NCBI GenBank assembly: GCA_018136815.1
Contig: CM030933.1
Location: 6,478,676 to 6,542,675 of the forward strand
DNA: 64,000 nt
DNA from: Isochrysis galbana
Taxonomy: Eukaryota > Haptophyta > Isochrysidales > Isochrysidaceae
Reading direction: 5' to 3'
The notes beneath the pieces are model-generated. The model was given only the letters and a program-made list of their open reading frames with translations. It had not been told where the DNA came from and made no database searches. Shown here piece after piece: positions 21,985 through 32,543 of this stretch. Position 1 is the first letter of the stretch. Each line of letters opens with the position of its first letter. A program made the position numbers and the translations under genes.

Positions 21985-22276
21985 CCTTGTTGCAGGCGCG
22001 CCATCGCGCGTGCCGCAGTAGAGGGGAGAGAGCGCGCGGAGATGGGGGTGGGCGTGAGCGAGAGCTCGAGAGCTCCGCCCATCGAAAAATAGGCAAGTCC
22101 CGCGCTTGTTTACTGTTTACAGGAGCTAAGTCGGAACCGAGGCCGCCGCCTACCCGGTAGACGCAGGAGGGCACGAAGGGGAATGATCACCGCCCGCCGG
22201 GGGGGTGGGTGGGGCAGGCCACCGGACCATATCTAAGCCCTTCACCCCTACCCCCCTAGTAGTGCACGGGGAGAGT
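21985..22276 (+). repeat. Retroposon fragment (alpha tail), cut by an LTR sequence
   Basis: Matches 1565-1820 from the GGCGCGCCATCGCGCGTGCC block through CCCCTAGTAGTGCACGGGGAGAGTC. At 22277 it stops exactly where TGTCGCATTCGCGATCG, the LTR start, begins, so an LTR element landed inside it or recombined there. Confidence 0.65.
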
Positions 22277-22735
22277 CTGTCGCATTCGCGATCGACTCTC
22301 TCACCTTGTGCCTTTTCGCGCTCGGTTGCGTTCCGGTTTTACTCGTTACTGACAAATTGGGCTGGCCCATAGATAGGGCTTGAGGGCAATGAGGAGGGAG
22401 GCATGCCGGCGGCAGGCGCGGCGGAGGAGACGACTTCAGAGGTGCTGACGGGCTGAGGCCCGTCAGCAGAGGAAGGCGGGCAGGCGGGCTTGAGCGAGGG
22501 CGAGGACGGCGGCGAGAACGACATCGAGCGAGTGGCGAGAGGCGAGGGTGAGTGAGAGGAGGGCTGTGATGGCAGGGGCTGGCGAGGCGAGGCGAGGTTG
22601 TAGGGTATGAGTGTTACGAGAGCGAGAGCGACGAGAGCGAGAGCGACGACGGATGACGACTGACGACAGGACGACAGACAAAGACACCCAGGAAAACACC
22701 CCGACTTAGGCGGCTTGCCTTCATTTGGTCTCCTT
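22277..22735. mobile_element. Rearranged family-1 LTR-retroelement fragments
   Basis: A forward LTR start (22277-22349) is followed by an inverted leader plus gag start (MSFSPPSSPSLKPACPP on the reverse strand, start near 22580) that matches 14440-14750. The head-to-head arrangement shows rearrangement. Confidence 0.6.
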
Positions 22736-22744
22736 TCCCTCAGG

Positions 22745-23790
22745 ATCGCAAACCGCGCACTAATCTGACAACCTTCCGCGTGCGGGGGGTAGGGGGGGAA
22801 ATCAACAACTTCCTGGGAGCGCTGCACGAGTTGGGGAGGAGGGCTGCACGAGCGGGCGGCATTCCCCAGAAAGTTGTTTGTTTCCCCCCCTCCCCCCTCA
22901 CGCGGAAAGTTGTCAGATTTGGCCCTTGCAAACCGCGCATCTCCCATCACAAACCGCGCACTAATCTGACAACCTTCCGCGTACAGGGGTAGGGGGGGGG
23001 GGGGGCATCAACAACTTCCTGGGAGCGTTGCACGAGTTGGGGAGGAGGGCTGCACGAGCGGGCGGCGTTCCCCAGAAAGTAGTTTGTTCTCCCCCCTCCC
23101 CCCTCAGGATCTCCCGTCCCCCATGCCCCACCCAACCCACCCCCCACCGTCCGCACCAACTTCTCGCCCCCATCACAAACCGCGCACTAATCTGACAACC
23201 TTCCGCGTGCAGGGGTAGGGGGGGAAATCAACAACTTCCTGGGAGCGCTGCACGAGTTGGGGAGGAGGGCTGCACGAGCGGGCGGCATTCCCCAGAAAGT
23301 TGTTTGTTCCCCCCCTACCCCCTCACGCGGAAAGTTGTCAGATTTGGCCCCCTCGCAAACCGCGCATCTCCCATCACAAACCGCGCACTAATCTGACAAC
23401 CTTCCGCGTGCGGGGGTAGGGGGGGAAATCAACAACTTCCTGGGAGCGCTGCACGAGTTGGGGAGGAGGGCTGCACGAGCGGGCGGCATTCCCCAGAAAG
23501 TTGTTTGTTTCCCCCCCTCCCCCCTCACGCGGAAAGTTGTCAGATTTGGCCCTTGCAAACCGCGCATCTCCCATCGCAAACCGCGCACTAATCTGACAAC
23601 CTTCCGCGTGCGGGGGGTAGGGGGGGAAATCAACAACTTCCTGGGAGCGCTGCACGAGTTGGGGAGGAGGGCTGCACGAGCGGGCGGCATTCCCCAGAAA
23701 GTTGTTTGTTTCCCCCCCTCCCCCCTCACGCGGAAAGTTGTCAGATTTGGCCCTTGCAAACCGCGCATCTCCCATCACAAACCCCCCTCG
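22745..23790. repeat. Array of five foldback (MITE-like) units
   Basis: Five units start at about 22749, 22950, 23175, 23378 and 23577. Each has outer arms CTGACAACCTTCCGCGTG and CACGCGGAAAGTTGTCAG. The inner arms pair too (AATCAACAACTTCCTGGG against CCCAGAAAGTTGTTTGTTT), so a unit can fold almost end to end. Spacer ATGGGAGATGCGCGGTTTGC, seen on the reverse strand, separates units. The second unit carries an extra 25 or so bp. A lone copy stands at 48385-48540. The array ends about 45 bp before the temptin/b561 gene. Confidence 0.85.
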
Positions 23791-23836
23791 CTCGTCAGAT
23801 ATTTTTTGGGCCGGGCGTGCGAAGAGAGAGAGAGGC

Positions 23837-24887
23837 ATGCCGCTCCCACTGGTGACCGTCGTCCCATGGGTCGGCTATGAGAGCTACGAGCGGCTCGTGC
23901 CCAACGGTCGCGTCAACGGCAAGGACACGGGGCACAAGGTCAACAACCCGACGCACGCCGCCTTCCGATTCGCCTTCCGCGACGAAGGCAGGGCGTGGAC
24001 CACCTCTCTCTGCCTCGCGGACACGGACAGCGACGGGCAGAGCAACGGGATGGAGCTGGGGGACCCCTGCTGCGTGTGGAGCGTCGGTGTGGACGAGGGC
24101 GAGCTGCTCGACTTCTCTACCGACGACATCTCGCTCGCGGGGGACGAGTCGTCGAGGACCTCGAGGAGCATGCCTGTCTGCGCGCCGCCGCCGCTCGCGG
24201 TGGGTACGACCCCTCCCTCGCCCCCTTCCTCCCCCGTGTCCTCGCCCCCTATCTCCGCGCCCTCGCCCCCTTCCTCCCCCGCGTCCTCGCCCCCTTCCTC
24301 CGCGTCCCCGCCCCCCCTGCCGCTGCTCGCCCACGGTGTGCTCATGTCCGTCGCGTGGGGCGTGCTCCTCCCCTCGGGCGCCTTTTTCTCGCTCGCTTGG
24401 CGCTCCCGGCTCACCGGCGGCCGCTGGCTCCGTGTGCATCGCGTGGTGCAGGTGTGTTTCTCCCTCCTCGCCCCCCCCCCCCATCGGCCCTCCCTCCCAC
24501 GAAACAAGGCACCCCCCCCCCCCGCTCTCGCAGGGAAGCGGCCTTGCGGTGGCCGCCGCCGGCGTCGCGCTCGCCGTCGCGTCGGTGCCCCGAGGGCGCC
24601 ACTTCTCGCACCCCCATCACACGCTCGGGATCGTCGCCTTCGCCCTCGCCCTGCTGCAGCCGCTCAACGCGCTCGTGCGCGGCACGCCCGGCGCCCGCAC
24701 CGCACGCCGCGCCGTGTGGCGGGTCACGCACAAGGGGACGGGCTACGCCGTGCTCGGCGTGGGCGTCTACCAGGCCCTCTCGGGGCGCGCCCTCATGCCG
24801 AGCCAAGGCGACGCCGTTCTCGTCGCGTACGGGGTGCTCCTGGGCCTCTCCTTGGGGGTGCTCGCGGGGGGGCTCATGGTAGGGTGA
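23837..24887 (+). CDS. Temptin-like domain fused to cytochrome b561 domain, two exons
   Basis: Exons 23837-24451 and 24534-24887 (phase 0; donor CAG/GTGTGT, acceptor CTCGCAG) give 322 residues. The N-terminus after MPLPLVTVVPWVGYES reads LVPNGRVNGKDTGHKV ... ALCLADTDSDGQSNGMELGDPCCVW, the calcium-like DTDSDGQSNGMELGDPCC motif of temptin-type disulfide domains. A Pro/Ser linker (SPPSSPVSSPP repeats) leads to membrane helices: AHGVLMSVAWGVLLPSGAF, VHRVVQ, GLAVAAAGVALAVASV, HPHHTLGIVAFALALLQP, VTHKGTGYAVLGVGVYQAL and a last helix. Four well placed histidines fit haem ligands of a b561 electron carrier. A role in transmembrane electron transfer to an extracellular domain is inferred. The linker homopolymers make small frame errors possible. 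A cleavable signal peptide is not obvious. Confidence 0.75.
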
Positions 24888-24889
24888 GA

Positions 24890-25455
24890 GTCCCCACGGG
24901 AGGGGATTTCTTTTATACCGACGCATCGCGTATTTGGAAACGAGGGGTACCAAATGAAGGCAAACGACCTTCTCGCCCCACGACTTTCTCACATAACTCG
25001 ACTGAAATCAAACCCAAACACTCCGGCCAAACGACGACGGACGACGATCAGAAGGCGATCTGTCGGCGATCCCGTGGAGAACGGATCACCGTGGGGGGGG
25101 GGGGGCGGACCACCGGACCATATCTAAGCCCTTCATTCACCCCTATCCCCCTAGTAGTGCACAGGGGGAGTCGCCTGATGGCGGGGGGGGGAAAGGGCCG
25201 GGGGCCGGGGGAGTGGGGGTGTAGAAAGTTTTGCTGCGTGTGTAGAAAGCAGAGGGGCCACGGCCGCGTGTGCGGTGAGACTATTAAGAATTATTATTAT
25301 GTTATTGATTATTGTAAACGGGCATTTGGACATTTGATGGCTCAGCTTCATTCCGTCCCATATTCGACGGATCGCGACCTGCGCCCGGTGGGGAGGGGGA
25401 GGCAGGGAACGACGGCACCTCTCCATTCACCCCTATTGCATAAAAATGGGTTGAG
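24890..25455. repeat. LTR-leader fragment (reverse) and alpha-tail retroposon (forward)
   Basis: 24950-25070 is the reverse complement of the family-1 leader near 14340-14420. 25085-25300 matches the alpha tail, with hairpin CGCC-TGAT-GGCG at 25172-25183 and end GTGAGACTATTAAG followed by ATTATTATT. Sequence near 25425-25455 (CCCCTATTGCATAAAAATGGG) resembles a retroposon 5' hairpin in reverse orientation. Confidence 0.6.
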
Positions 25456-25653
25456 GATGCTACAACAAAGTTGCTCTAATGTATTCTAGCACATGCTAAT
25501 TCGAACTCGACAACGATTTTTGTTACCTCAACCTGTATATAAATGAAATGCAACATTGTGTGGTCTGCTCTCGCAGAAAAAAAGTATAGCTGTGGTAGAT
25601 GTCACGCAATCTAACCTTTGCGCCGTGGTCGATGGAGAGGTATATCTTGTCGC

Positions 25654-28605
25654 TTATCCCGTGAACAGTAGCACGGTACCGTCTGCTCCTGCAGAGAAAA
25701 GCCAAGGCTGTGTGGGATGCCACGCGACGTCCATCACGCCGAGGTGAGATGAGATCGTGTGCCCCTTCAGGATTTTGAGCGGCACAATGAGTGCGTTGGT
25801 CAGGAGATCGGAATAAACCCGTCCATGATAGATATGGATGGTTGCATCATCAGAGCTCGAGGCGAACAAAGGCAGGCACGGGTGGAAGCAAACAGCGCGA
25901 ATTGCGAGAGAATGAGAGTGCAGAGTCTTGTAGGGCGAGGCTGACAGGTCCAAGTCAAACCAGGAAAGCTTCTTATCATATGAACCCAATATAAGGTTAT
26001 CACCCCCCGGGTGCACGTGCATGGACGAAATCCACTTCATGGACGGGTTGAGCTTCTTGTGGAGTTCCTGCGTATGCGAGAAGGGAGGACGAAATGGTCA
26101 GAGTCGCCGAGCAATCAAGAGGAGGTCTTATAGCGCATGAAGGACAAGGCATCTAAGAGCTGTGCAAGCAAGTGATGTAGTATTTGTCTCTCCCAAGTCA
26201 AAAGGATGGTCCACACTTTTGCGCCGCCCCTTACGGGACGAACGCTTCGGCTGAGAGAGGTGAAATAAAGTTTTGATTCATCATCGAGACGTGTGTGGCT
26301 CATGGCATAGCCATGGGAGCTGGAACATCGCAGGGACGCAGGCATATTGATTTCGGAGACGTCGCCATCGGGAGGCATCGTCACCTGCGACGCAAGGTCG
26401 TAAATGCGCACGTGTCTTTGCGTAGCCACCACGAGCCATGGCTTCTTCGGATGGAAGGCTACCGCCTCAACGCGTCCCGTGGACTTGGAGAATGGTGATC
26501 CAGACTTGTGCTTGGAGATTTGATGAAGTAGCACAGCGCGCGACGCTCCCTCGGGTGCCACGGACGCGAGGTAGTCGCCCTTGTGATGCCAACAGACGGA
26601 TGATGCAGACTTAACGTGAGTCACTTCCCAATATACTCCAGCCTCTCGCAATGCACCATCAGGTCGGGCCCACGGGATGCCGCTCTCCGATGCGTCTGAA
26701 TCCTCGCCATTGGCTTGTCTTGCGTTGTCAAGCAGCTCAGTGGCCCGTTGGACAGCGGGCAGGGGCAAGCGCAGCGGACACAACAAGACCATCTTGGCGC
26801 CCACAATTGCAGCGGCCATGGCGACGTCGCTGCTGGGGCACCATCGGACGCTCCGAACGTCCCCGCCAAGCTTTATGGTGCGCTCGCAGCGGCCAGAAGA
26901 GACTTCCCACAGTTTCATGGTACCTGAGACGTGCAACAAGCCAAGGTACGTTGCATATGAATGGATGGGGGTGCGGGGAGGTCCGGCATGAATGCGCTGG
27001 ACAGCCGTTGAGAATCAGAATTGCAGAATTCAGGATGATGTTTGGTTTCAGTGCCACGGGGGCTCAAATAGAACGCAACGATCATGACTCGTCATCTTCT
27101 CGTTTCGTGCTAGCGTTGGGTGAATGCAGGGCGGGTAGGATGACGTGTGGCTTACCGTCGCCAGAAGCACTAAGGAGCCACTCCCCAGATGGTGAAACCG
27201 AGACGGAATACACACGACCGCTGTGTCCAATGAATCGGGCCGAGAGCCGCTCAGGGAATGGTCGCAGCTCCGCGGGTGAGGGCAACTTGGGGATCAGGGA
27301 ATCCGGGTCGATGTCGAGCTTTGTCTTGGCCTCGCGTGGGCAGAGGTAGAGATCCAAACATCGTTCGAATCGCTCTCTGATCAGCGGCTGGTACTGCGGG
27401 ACCTTGCGCAGAGACGTGTACGCCTTTGGGATGAAGTTTATCGGTCGGTCCGATGGGTCCATCTTCTCCCAAGCCTCGCGTTCTTCCGGAGTGAAAAGGT
27501 ACTCCTTGGGTGGATTGTATGACTCGGCGTTGCCAGGAAGAGCCATCTTGGGGGCAGGAAGCCGTTTATGGTGCTTGACCTCGTCCGACGGTTCATCCCA
27601 GATCAAGTACTGGTAGTCTGGGCGCTCTTTCGCGTCCTGGAGGCGGCGATTCGCCACAGATTTCTGGTACTGCTCGGAGCGCATGGCCATCACGAGGCGC
27701 ATCACCTTCTTTGCCTCATCCTTAGAAGGTAGAAAGGGAGCCTTCCGTGGCGGGGCATTCGAAAGGGGGTGGATCTTGCCATCCGGGAAGTCGAAGGGCA
27801 CCGTCTCCGGATACGGGTCGAAGTTGGCGCCCGGGTACTTTCTTCTTTGGAGCCGCTTGATAAGCGCGACATCCTCCTTTGAAAGCACTACGTCTACGCC
27901 ATGCAGAGCGTCGTGAATTGTCCGCGATGCATTGGGGTCGTCGAAGCGTTTGATGAGCGCATCGAGCTCATCCTGTCGCGCAGAGCGCATTATCTTCTTG
28001 CCCTCGAGATCGTAGCCAACGTGATCAAACTCGTCATACCATTCGAGCGGCACGTTGCCAATCGTGTTGATGGGCATCTCATCCTCTGAGTCGGACTCCG
28101 GCTCGTGTGACTCACCATTGGTGCTCGCGTCAATCCCCGACAACGCTGTCGCGCTCGCCCGTACCTCTTCATCATCGTCCTCGTCACCAACTTCCGCAAC
28201 CTCGTCTTCCTCAGCCACTTCAAGCTGGTCGTCGTCATCGCTCTCGACGTCGGCATCGTCACTGCTGTCGACCTGGTCCTCCTCATCCTCCAGCTCTTCT
28301 CCCTCCAGCTCCTCCTCGGCTTCCTCCTCCTCTTCCTCGCCTTCCTCCTCCTCACCCTCCTCCTCCTCGGCAGCCTCCTCGCCTTCTTCCTCCTCGCCCT
28401 CCTCCTCCTCCTCACCCTCCTCCTCCTCCTCACCCTCCTCCTCCTCCTCACCCTCCTCCCCCTCCTTGCCCTCCTCGCTCTGCTCGTATGCCTCCTCGTC
28501 TGCCTCCGCCTCCTCTTGCTTGCGCTCCTCCTCGGCCTCCTCCTGTCGTGCTGCGCGGCGCTCGGGCGGCTCGACCGTGGTGCCGCGCCTGGTTGTCACG
28601 GGCAT
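25654..28605 (-). CDS. BOP1: BOP1 ribosome-biogenesis WD40 protein, three exons
   Basis: Exons 28605-27156, 26923-26385 and 26067-25654 join in phase (GT-AG) for 800 residues. BOP1 (yeast Erb1), with PES1 and WDR12, forms the PeBoW complex needed for 27S/32S pre-rRNA processing and 60S assembly in the nucleolus. About 130 N-terminal residues are an acidic Glu-rich tract. The BOP1NT domain follows: [108 protein letters not shown]. The WD40 propeller spans all three exons ([89 protein letters not shown]). It ends at the usual point. Divergent from the DUF1475-like gene. Confidence 0.95.
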
Positions 28606-29022
28606 CGGCCGAGACGAACTCAGACCGCAGAGGGAGCGAAGGGGGGGAAGATGGGAGACAAGAGGGAGGGAGGGAGGGCGCGGGACGCTCGCGCGGGGGA
28701 GCGAGGGCGGCGAGAGTCCCCGTCGACGCGGACGGGGGCGAGGGGGGGGGGGGGAGGGGGGGGGGGCTCTTTAACCTTTCTACCAGGCGAGCCGGGCGAG
28801 GAGCCGAGCGAGCGCCCGGCGCCGCGGCAGGGCCGCTCGAGACGCCGGAGACTCACGCAAGCCTCCTGCCTTTTCCGTGAGGGGGAGGAGAGAGAGCTGC
28901 TGTCGTCTAGCTCGAGCGTTCGCACCGCTCGCGAGCTCTTGCCTGCGGCGCCAACGGCGAACGGCTAAAAGACGCCCAGCACCCTGAACTCTGCAGATCG
29001 CCTCCTCGGCGAGCCGGCGCAG
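28606..29022. promoter_or_regulatory. Divergent promoter region, BOP1 and DUF1475-like gene
   Basis: 417 bp between start codons, including a purine-rich stretch and poly-G runs (28740-28770). Both genes must be controlled from here. No defined element was recognised. Confidence 0.45.
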
Positions 29023-29409
29023 ATGCGAAAGATCCCGCAGCAGATGACACCTGTTGGCCTGCTCGCCACCATTCTCTTCTTCGGTACCCTCGGCATTGGC
29101 TGCTTCCTGTTCCTCTCGCTCACGCTCATGCACCAGCCGCTCTTCCCGTTCCAGATGGACAACCTCAAATGGGCCAAGGCATGGCTTATCATGACGGTCG
29201 TTGACTACTACGGGGCCGCTGTTCCGCTTTGTGCGATCGTGCTTGCCTCCGAAAACAGCAGAATTGTCGCTGGCGCGTGGATTGTCGCCATTCTTTTGCT
29301 AGGCTCACCGTTTGCATGCGCGTGGATGATCTGGCGACTCTTCCTCCATCAGACTCTACGGATGCACGACGGTGAGACGTTGGTATTAGCGGAGCTTGCT
29401 GCCGATTGA
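29023..29409 (+). CDS. Small DUF1475-like membrane protein
   Basis: 128 residues, intronless, start ATG 29023. Three membrane helices are seen: VGLLATILFFGTLGIGCFLFLSL, AWLIMTVVDYYGAAVPLCAIVLA and VAGAWIVAILLLGSPFACAWMIW. The central pattern W-x-MT-x2-D-x2 followed by a short loop and AWIVAILLLGSxxxCAW matches DUF1475 proteins of plants and algae, whose function is unknown. The call rests on remembered family pattern. Confidence 0.6.
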   Translation: MRKIPQQMTPVGLLATILFFGTLGIGCFLFLSLTLMHQPLFPFQMDNLKWAKAWLIMTVVDYYGAAVPLCAIVLASENSRIVAGAWIVAILLLGSPFACAWMIWRLFLHQTLRMHDGETLVLAELAAD

Positions 29410-30376
29410 TGCTTCCCAGCGTCTCCCCTTCCACGTTCGTGACGCGCACATCATCGGGTATACAGCAGCAAGATATTTAGTGCTGGTGATAGGAGGGGGA
29501 GCTCGCTCATCTCTCGTGACAATTGAGCACAATGCTCTACCCATGTGCCATGAAGGCCACTGCATCCATTTGCGAGATTCTAGATCTTCTAGATGGTGCG
29601 GATGCTCCTTCCCCTACCAATCCAGGAATTCTCAGAAAAAGGAGACAGGCTTTTGTTTCTTGAAGGGAGGTGCACGTCTTTTTGGCTCGCCCGCATGGGC
29701 ACCAACATGTGTGATCGACGGGTAGGGACAGAGTAGGATTTTGGATCTTTTTTCGAAATTTGGGCTCATTTTCCGAGCGTGTATTTCGTTCGCAATTTCG
29801 CGAAATTTGGGCCACAGTAAGGGAGAATAGACAGAGGGAGAATACCCGAGGCCGGAGGGGGAATATATACGGGAGGCCGGAGGGGGAACACATACCGGGG
29901 GCCGGAGGGGGGGAAATCTGCTGAAGATTCTGGCCACTACCAGCCTACTGCTAGCTCGGGGGGGCCCATCGCACTCACGGTGCTGACTCGCCTCATCGCC
30001 TATACCCCAAACCCAAACTCTCACTCCCTTTACGCTACCCCCTTCATTCCATTTTCTTCGGTGTCGGGGGGTGGGCCCGCGTGCACTACGTCGGTCGGGC
30101 CAGGCCTAATAAGTTATAAGTTATTTATTTAATAAGGGTGTCGCATCCAGAGTATTTTATATACTCTAGGCGGATGCGGTGCTTCTATCAATGTGTAGTG
30201 TGTGAAAAAATTGAGTGAGTTTTGTTTTCGCCAATGAGTTGTCTCGAAGCCTCGCCGCATTGCACGCCGAATTTGTTCGTTTGTCCTTATTTGTTTCATT
30301 GGTTTGTTGGTGCGATGTTGCGTTAGTTTTCGAACGAAGTTTTCTTGTTGGTGAGTGAGTGATGTGGGGTGGTTGT
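29410..30376. other. Intergenic with short tandem repeat
   Basis: GGCCGGAGGGGGAA with spacer repeats three times at about 29850-29912. A hairpin GCATCC...GGATGC with an AT-rich loop lies at 30142-30177, just after GGGTGTC. No gene supported. Confidence 0.5.
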
Positions 30377-31631
30377 CGCATCCGCGATCAACTTCTGTCC
30401 TTGCGTCTTTGTGCTTAATCGATCTTGTTTGCCGCGGAGTTTTACTGGTAACTTGTAGAACTCTTCACCCGTAACTCGCCCCTCGCTCCTTGCCGTCGCG
30501 CCCTTTGTGGCCTGTCTCGCTCTTGTTTCGCTCCTTCGCTCCTTGGGCCTTGCTCTGCCTTTGGTCCCTCCTTGCTGTCGTTCCCCCGCGCTCGCTCTCG
30601 CTCTCGTCGTAGGTGTTCGTCGCTGCGGACTTTTCCCCCCGCGCGAAGCCTACCCTCTCGCCCCTTTCGGTTTACGCACGTAGATTCCCTCCTTACTTTC
30701 TACCTACTCGTTCGCGGTAACCGCCGTTCGCCGTCGGCTCCTCCGTCGCATCGTCGCTCTCTTGTCGGCTTTCTCTTCCTTGTTTCCTTCCTTCTGTGTC
30801 TTCCCCGCCCAATTGGGGAAAGATACGTTAGTGTGGAGGAATGTTGGGTGAGAGTCGAGTGTGCGTGTCTCGGATTGTTGTCGGACTAGTCGGATTGGTA
30901 CCCTGTCGGCCTCTGTCGCCCTCGTCCCTCGCCCCAGTCGCTCCTCGCTCCCTCGTTCTCGCTCTCACTCTCGCTCCGTCGTAACAAGCAATCTTACAAC
31001 ACCAATCCAATCCACTCACGCACCCACCCACACCCGCTGTCCGCCATGTCCGCTCCGTCCTCGCGCTCGCCCTCGCCACTGCTGCCCGCCATCCATCTTC
31101 CAACCATGGAAGATGGTCAGCCCGTTCAACCCGCCAAGGCCCAAAAGGCCGTGCCTTCCGCCGCCTACCTTCCGTCCCATCCGGTTCCTTCTGTCCCATC
31201 CATAACCTCCAGTCCGTCAGGTGAAGAATCCGAGTCGTCGCGTCCCGCGCCGGACCCGCCACAGGAGCTCCAGAGCCCCAAATCCACAGAGTCGGGCCCG
31301 CTACCCGCTCTGCTTCCCACCGATGCCGAACCCCTCGTCCACTCGCACGCCGAGGCCGCAGCCACCGCTCCCCCGGACCCTTCCGAGCTCGGCGCCGCGC
31401 CTCCATCCTCGCCCCCGTCGCCCTCCGGTGCAGTGAGGAGCGGGCCAATGCCCGCTCCCACTGAAACCTTGCACCTTGCCCGCTTTGGCTTTCCCGCACT
31501 ACCCGCCCCCGCCTGAAGACGAGGGCGGTGCCCCACCCCCACCCTCCGACTCAGAGGGTGGATACGAGCCCTATACTGAGCGCGCCGGCTACATGCCGAT
31601 CGCCTCGGTCGTACCCCAGTCGCCGGCTTTG
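30377..31631 (+). mobile_element. Family-1 LTR retroelement 5' end with gag-like ORF
   Basis: Begins TGTCGCATCCGCGATC (30377). A CT-rich leader precedes ATG 31046, MSAPSSRSPSPLLPAIH, a Pro/Ser-rich gag-like start like those at 14606 and 39540 (reverse). The frame stops at 31514 but continues in another frame (DEGGAPPPPSDSEGGYEP...) to about 31630, so it carries a frameshift. At about 31632 it abuts unrelated coding DNA. Confidence 0.55.
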
Positions 31632-32047
31632 GAACGGGAAAGTACGAGGTGAACCTCCAGGACCCCAAGCAGGCATCTGTGAGGATGGGGTGCAAAATGA
31701 CTATCTTTTCCGAGCCCCACTCCAAAGGCGTGAGCTCGACCATACACGGCCCGTCGGTAGACGACCCGCAAGCACAAGACAAGCGCCGTGAAGACGTCGA
31801 CCTGAAGGCGATCGGGTGGACGAACCCGGTGCGCTCGCTCGACGTCGAGTGCAGTGCGGACTCCGTGGAAACACCAACACAGCTGGCCCTCCGCTTCATC
31901 TTCGGCAAAGTAATGCTGATCGCCTTGTTGGTCACGCTTGGGGTCGTCGCCGCGCTCGTGGCGGTGGTCGTCTTTGTCATCAGGACCGTGACCAAGCGAT
32001 TATCCACAGCGAATGCAAACTCAGGAGACTCCCCCTCCCCCCCATGA
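31632..32047 (+). pseudogene. 5'-truncated membrane protein gene, virus-like fragment
   Basis: An open frame enters from the junction with retroelement DNA (KYEVNLQDPKQASVRMGC...) and ends at 32047. The first ATG in frame is 31685. A globular part (MTIFSEPHSKGVSSTIHGPS ... IGWTNPVRSLDVEC) resembles the beta/gamma-crystallin pattern weakly. It is followed by a membrane helix VMLIALLVTLGVVAALVAVVVFVI. Composition is more even than the surrounding repeats. Together with the two following genes on the same strand, with short gaps, it looks like a piece of a compact genome. No full start remains. Confidence 0.5.
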
Positions 32048-32095
32048 GGCAAGCGCATCGCGTTTGTTTCGAACCGAACGTTGGACTAAAAAAAA

Positions 32096-32482
32096 ATGGA
32101 CATATGGGTAAATATGCCGTCGAAACGACTTTTGATTGCCCTCGCGGTGGTCGTCGCCACCGTGGTCGCCGCCACCGTCGTGGCGTTGGTACTCACGAAG
32201 AAGCAGCCAGACAGATGCAAGGATGTGGATGGAGAGTGTGCAAACGATGGAGACTGTTGTCACGATCTCGTGTGTTCCGACCAAAAGTGCCGTACCGTCA
32301 CACCGTGTGTCGAGAAAAGGGGGGGGTGCAGTTATGGCGACGAGTGCTGTGAAGGACTTGAGTGCAATGACGAGGGAGTGTGTGAGACGCCATGCCGCGA
32401 GCCAGGGTCGGTGTGCCAAAGTAACTCGGAGTGCTGTGGTGAATACACGTGTCGTAGTGGTACCTGCAGATCTGATGACTGA
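32096..32482 (+). CDS. Membrane-anchored triple cystine-knot (knottin-like) protein
   Basis: 128 residues from ATG 32096, just after an A9 run. One membrane helix near the N-terminus (RLLIALAVVVATVVAATVVA, about residues 11-33) is followed by three repeats of the spacing C-x6-C-x5-CC-x4-C-x4/5-C (Cys 41,48,54,55,60,65; 71,78,84,85,90,96; 100,107,113,114,119,124). This is the spacing of inhibitor-cystine-knot/dickkopf-like modules, so the ectodomain should be three disulfide knots on a type II anchor. Ligand or target unknown. ICK folds occur in many non-toxic proteins, and nothing here shows toxicity. Short gaps to its neighbours (about 48 and 61 bp) suit a viral or other compact origin. An alternative start is ATG 32114. 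Confidence 0.7.
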   Translation: MDIWVNMPSKRLLIALAVVVATVVAATVVALVLTKKQPDRCKDVDGECANDGDCCHDLVCSDQKCRTVTPCVEKRGGCSYGDECCEGLECNDEGVCETPCREPGSVCQSNSECCGEYTCRSGTCRSDD

Positions 32483-32543
32483 TTGGCGAGCACGGAACAA
32501 AGTGAAAGGCGCTCACGGAAGCTTTTTTCGTTTCGTGCTCATA

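Noticed and set aside
22745-23790. CRISPR-like array
   Set aside because: Repeat units are 200 bp inverted-repeat transposons with near-identical, not unique, spacers, in a eukaryotic genome.
25165-25200. Possible hammerhead ribozyme in the retroposon 3' end (CCTGATG ... GAAA)
   Set aside because: The core reads CTGATGG instead of CTGATGA, other copies have TTAT or GCAA in place of TGAT, and no cleavage-site stem fits.
28055-28880. Long forward-strand ORFs rich in Ser or Pro opposite BOP1
   Set aside because: They are mirror frames of the BOP1 acidic tract (GAG/CTC repeats); the reverse frame has full BOP1 homology.
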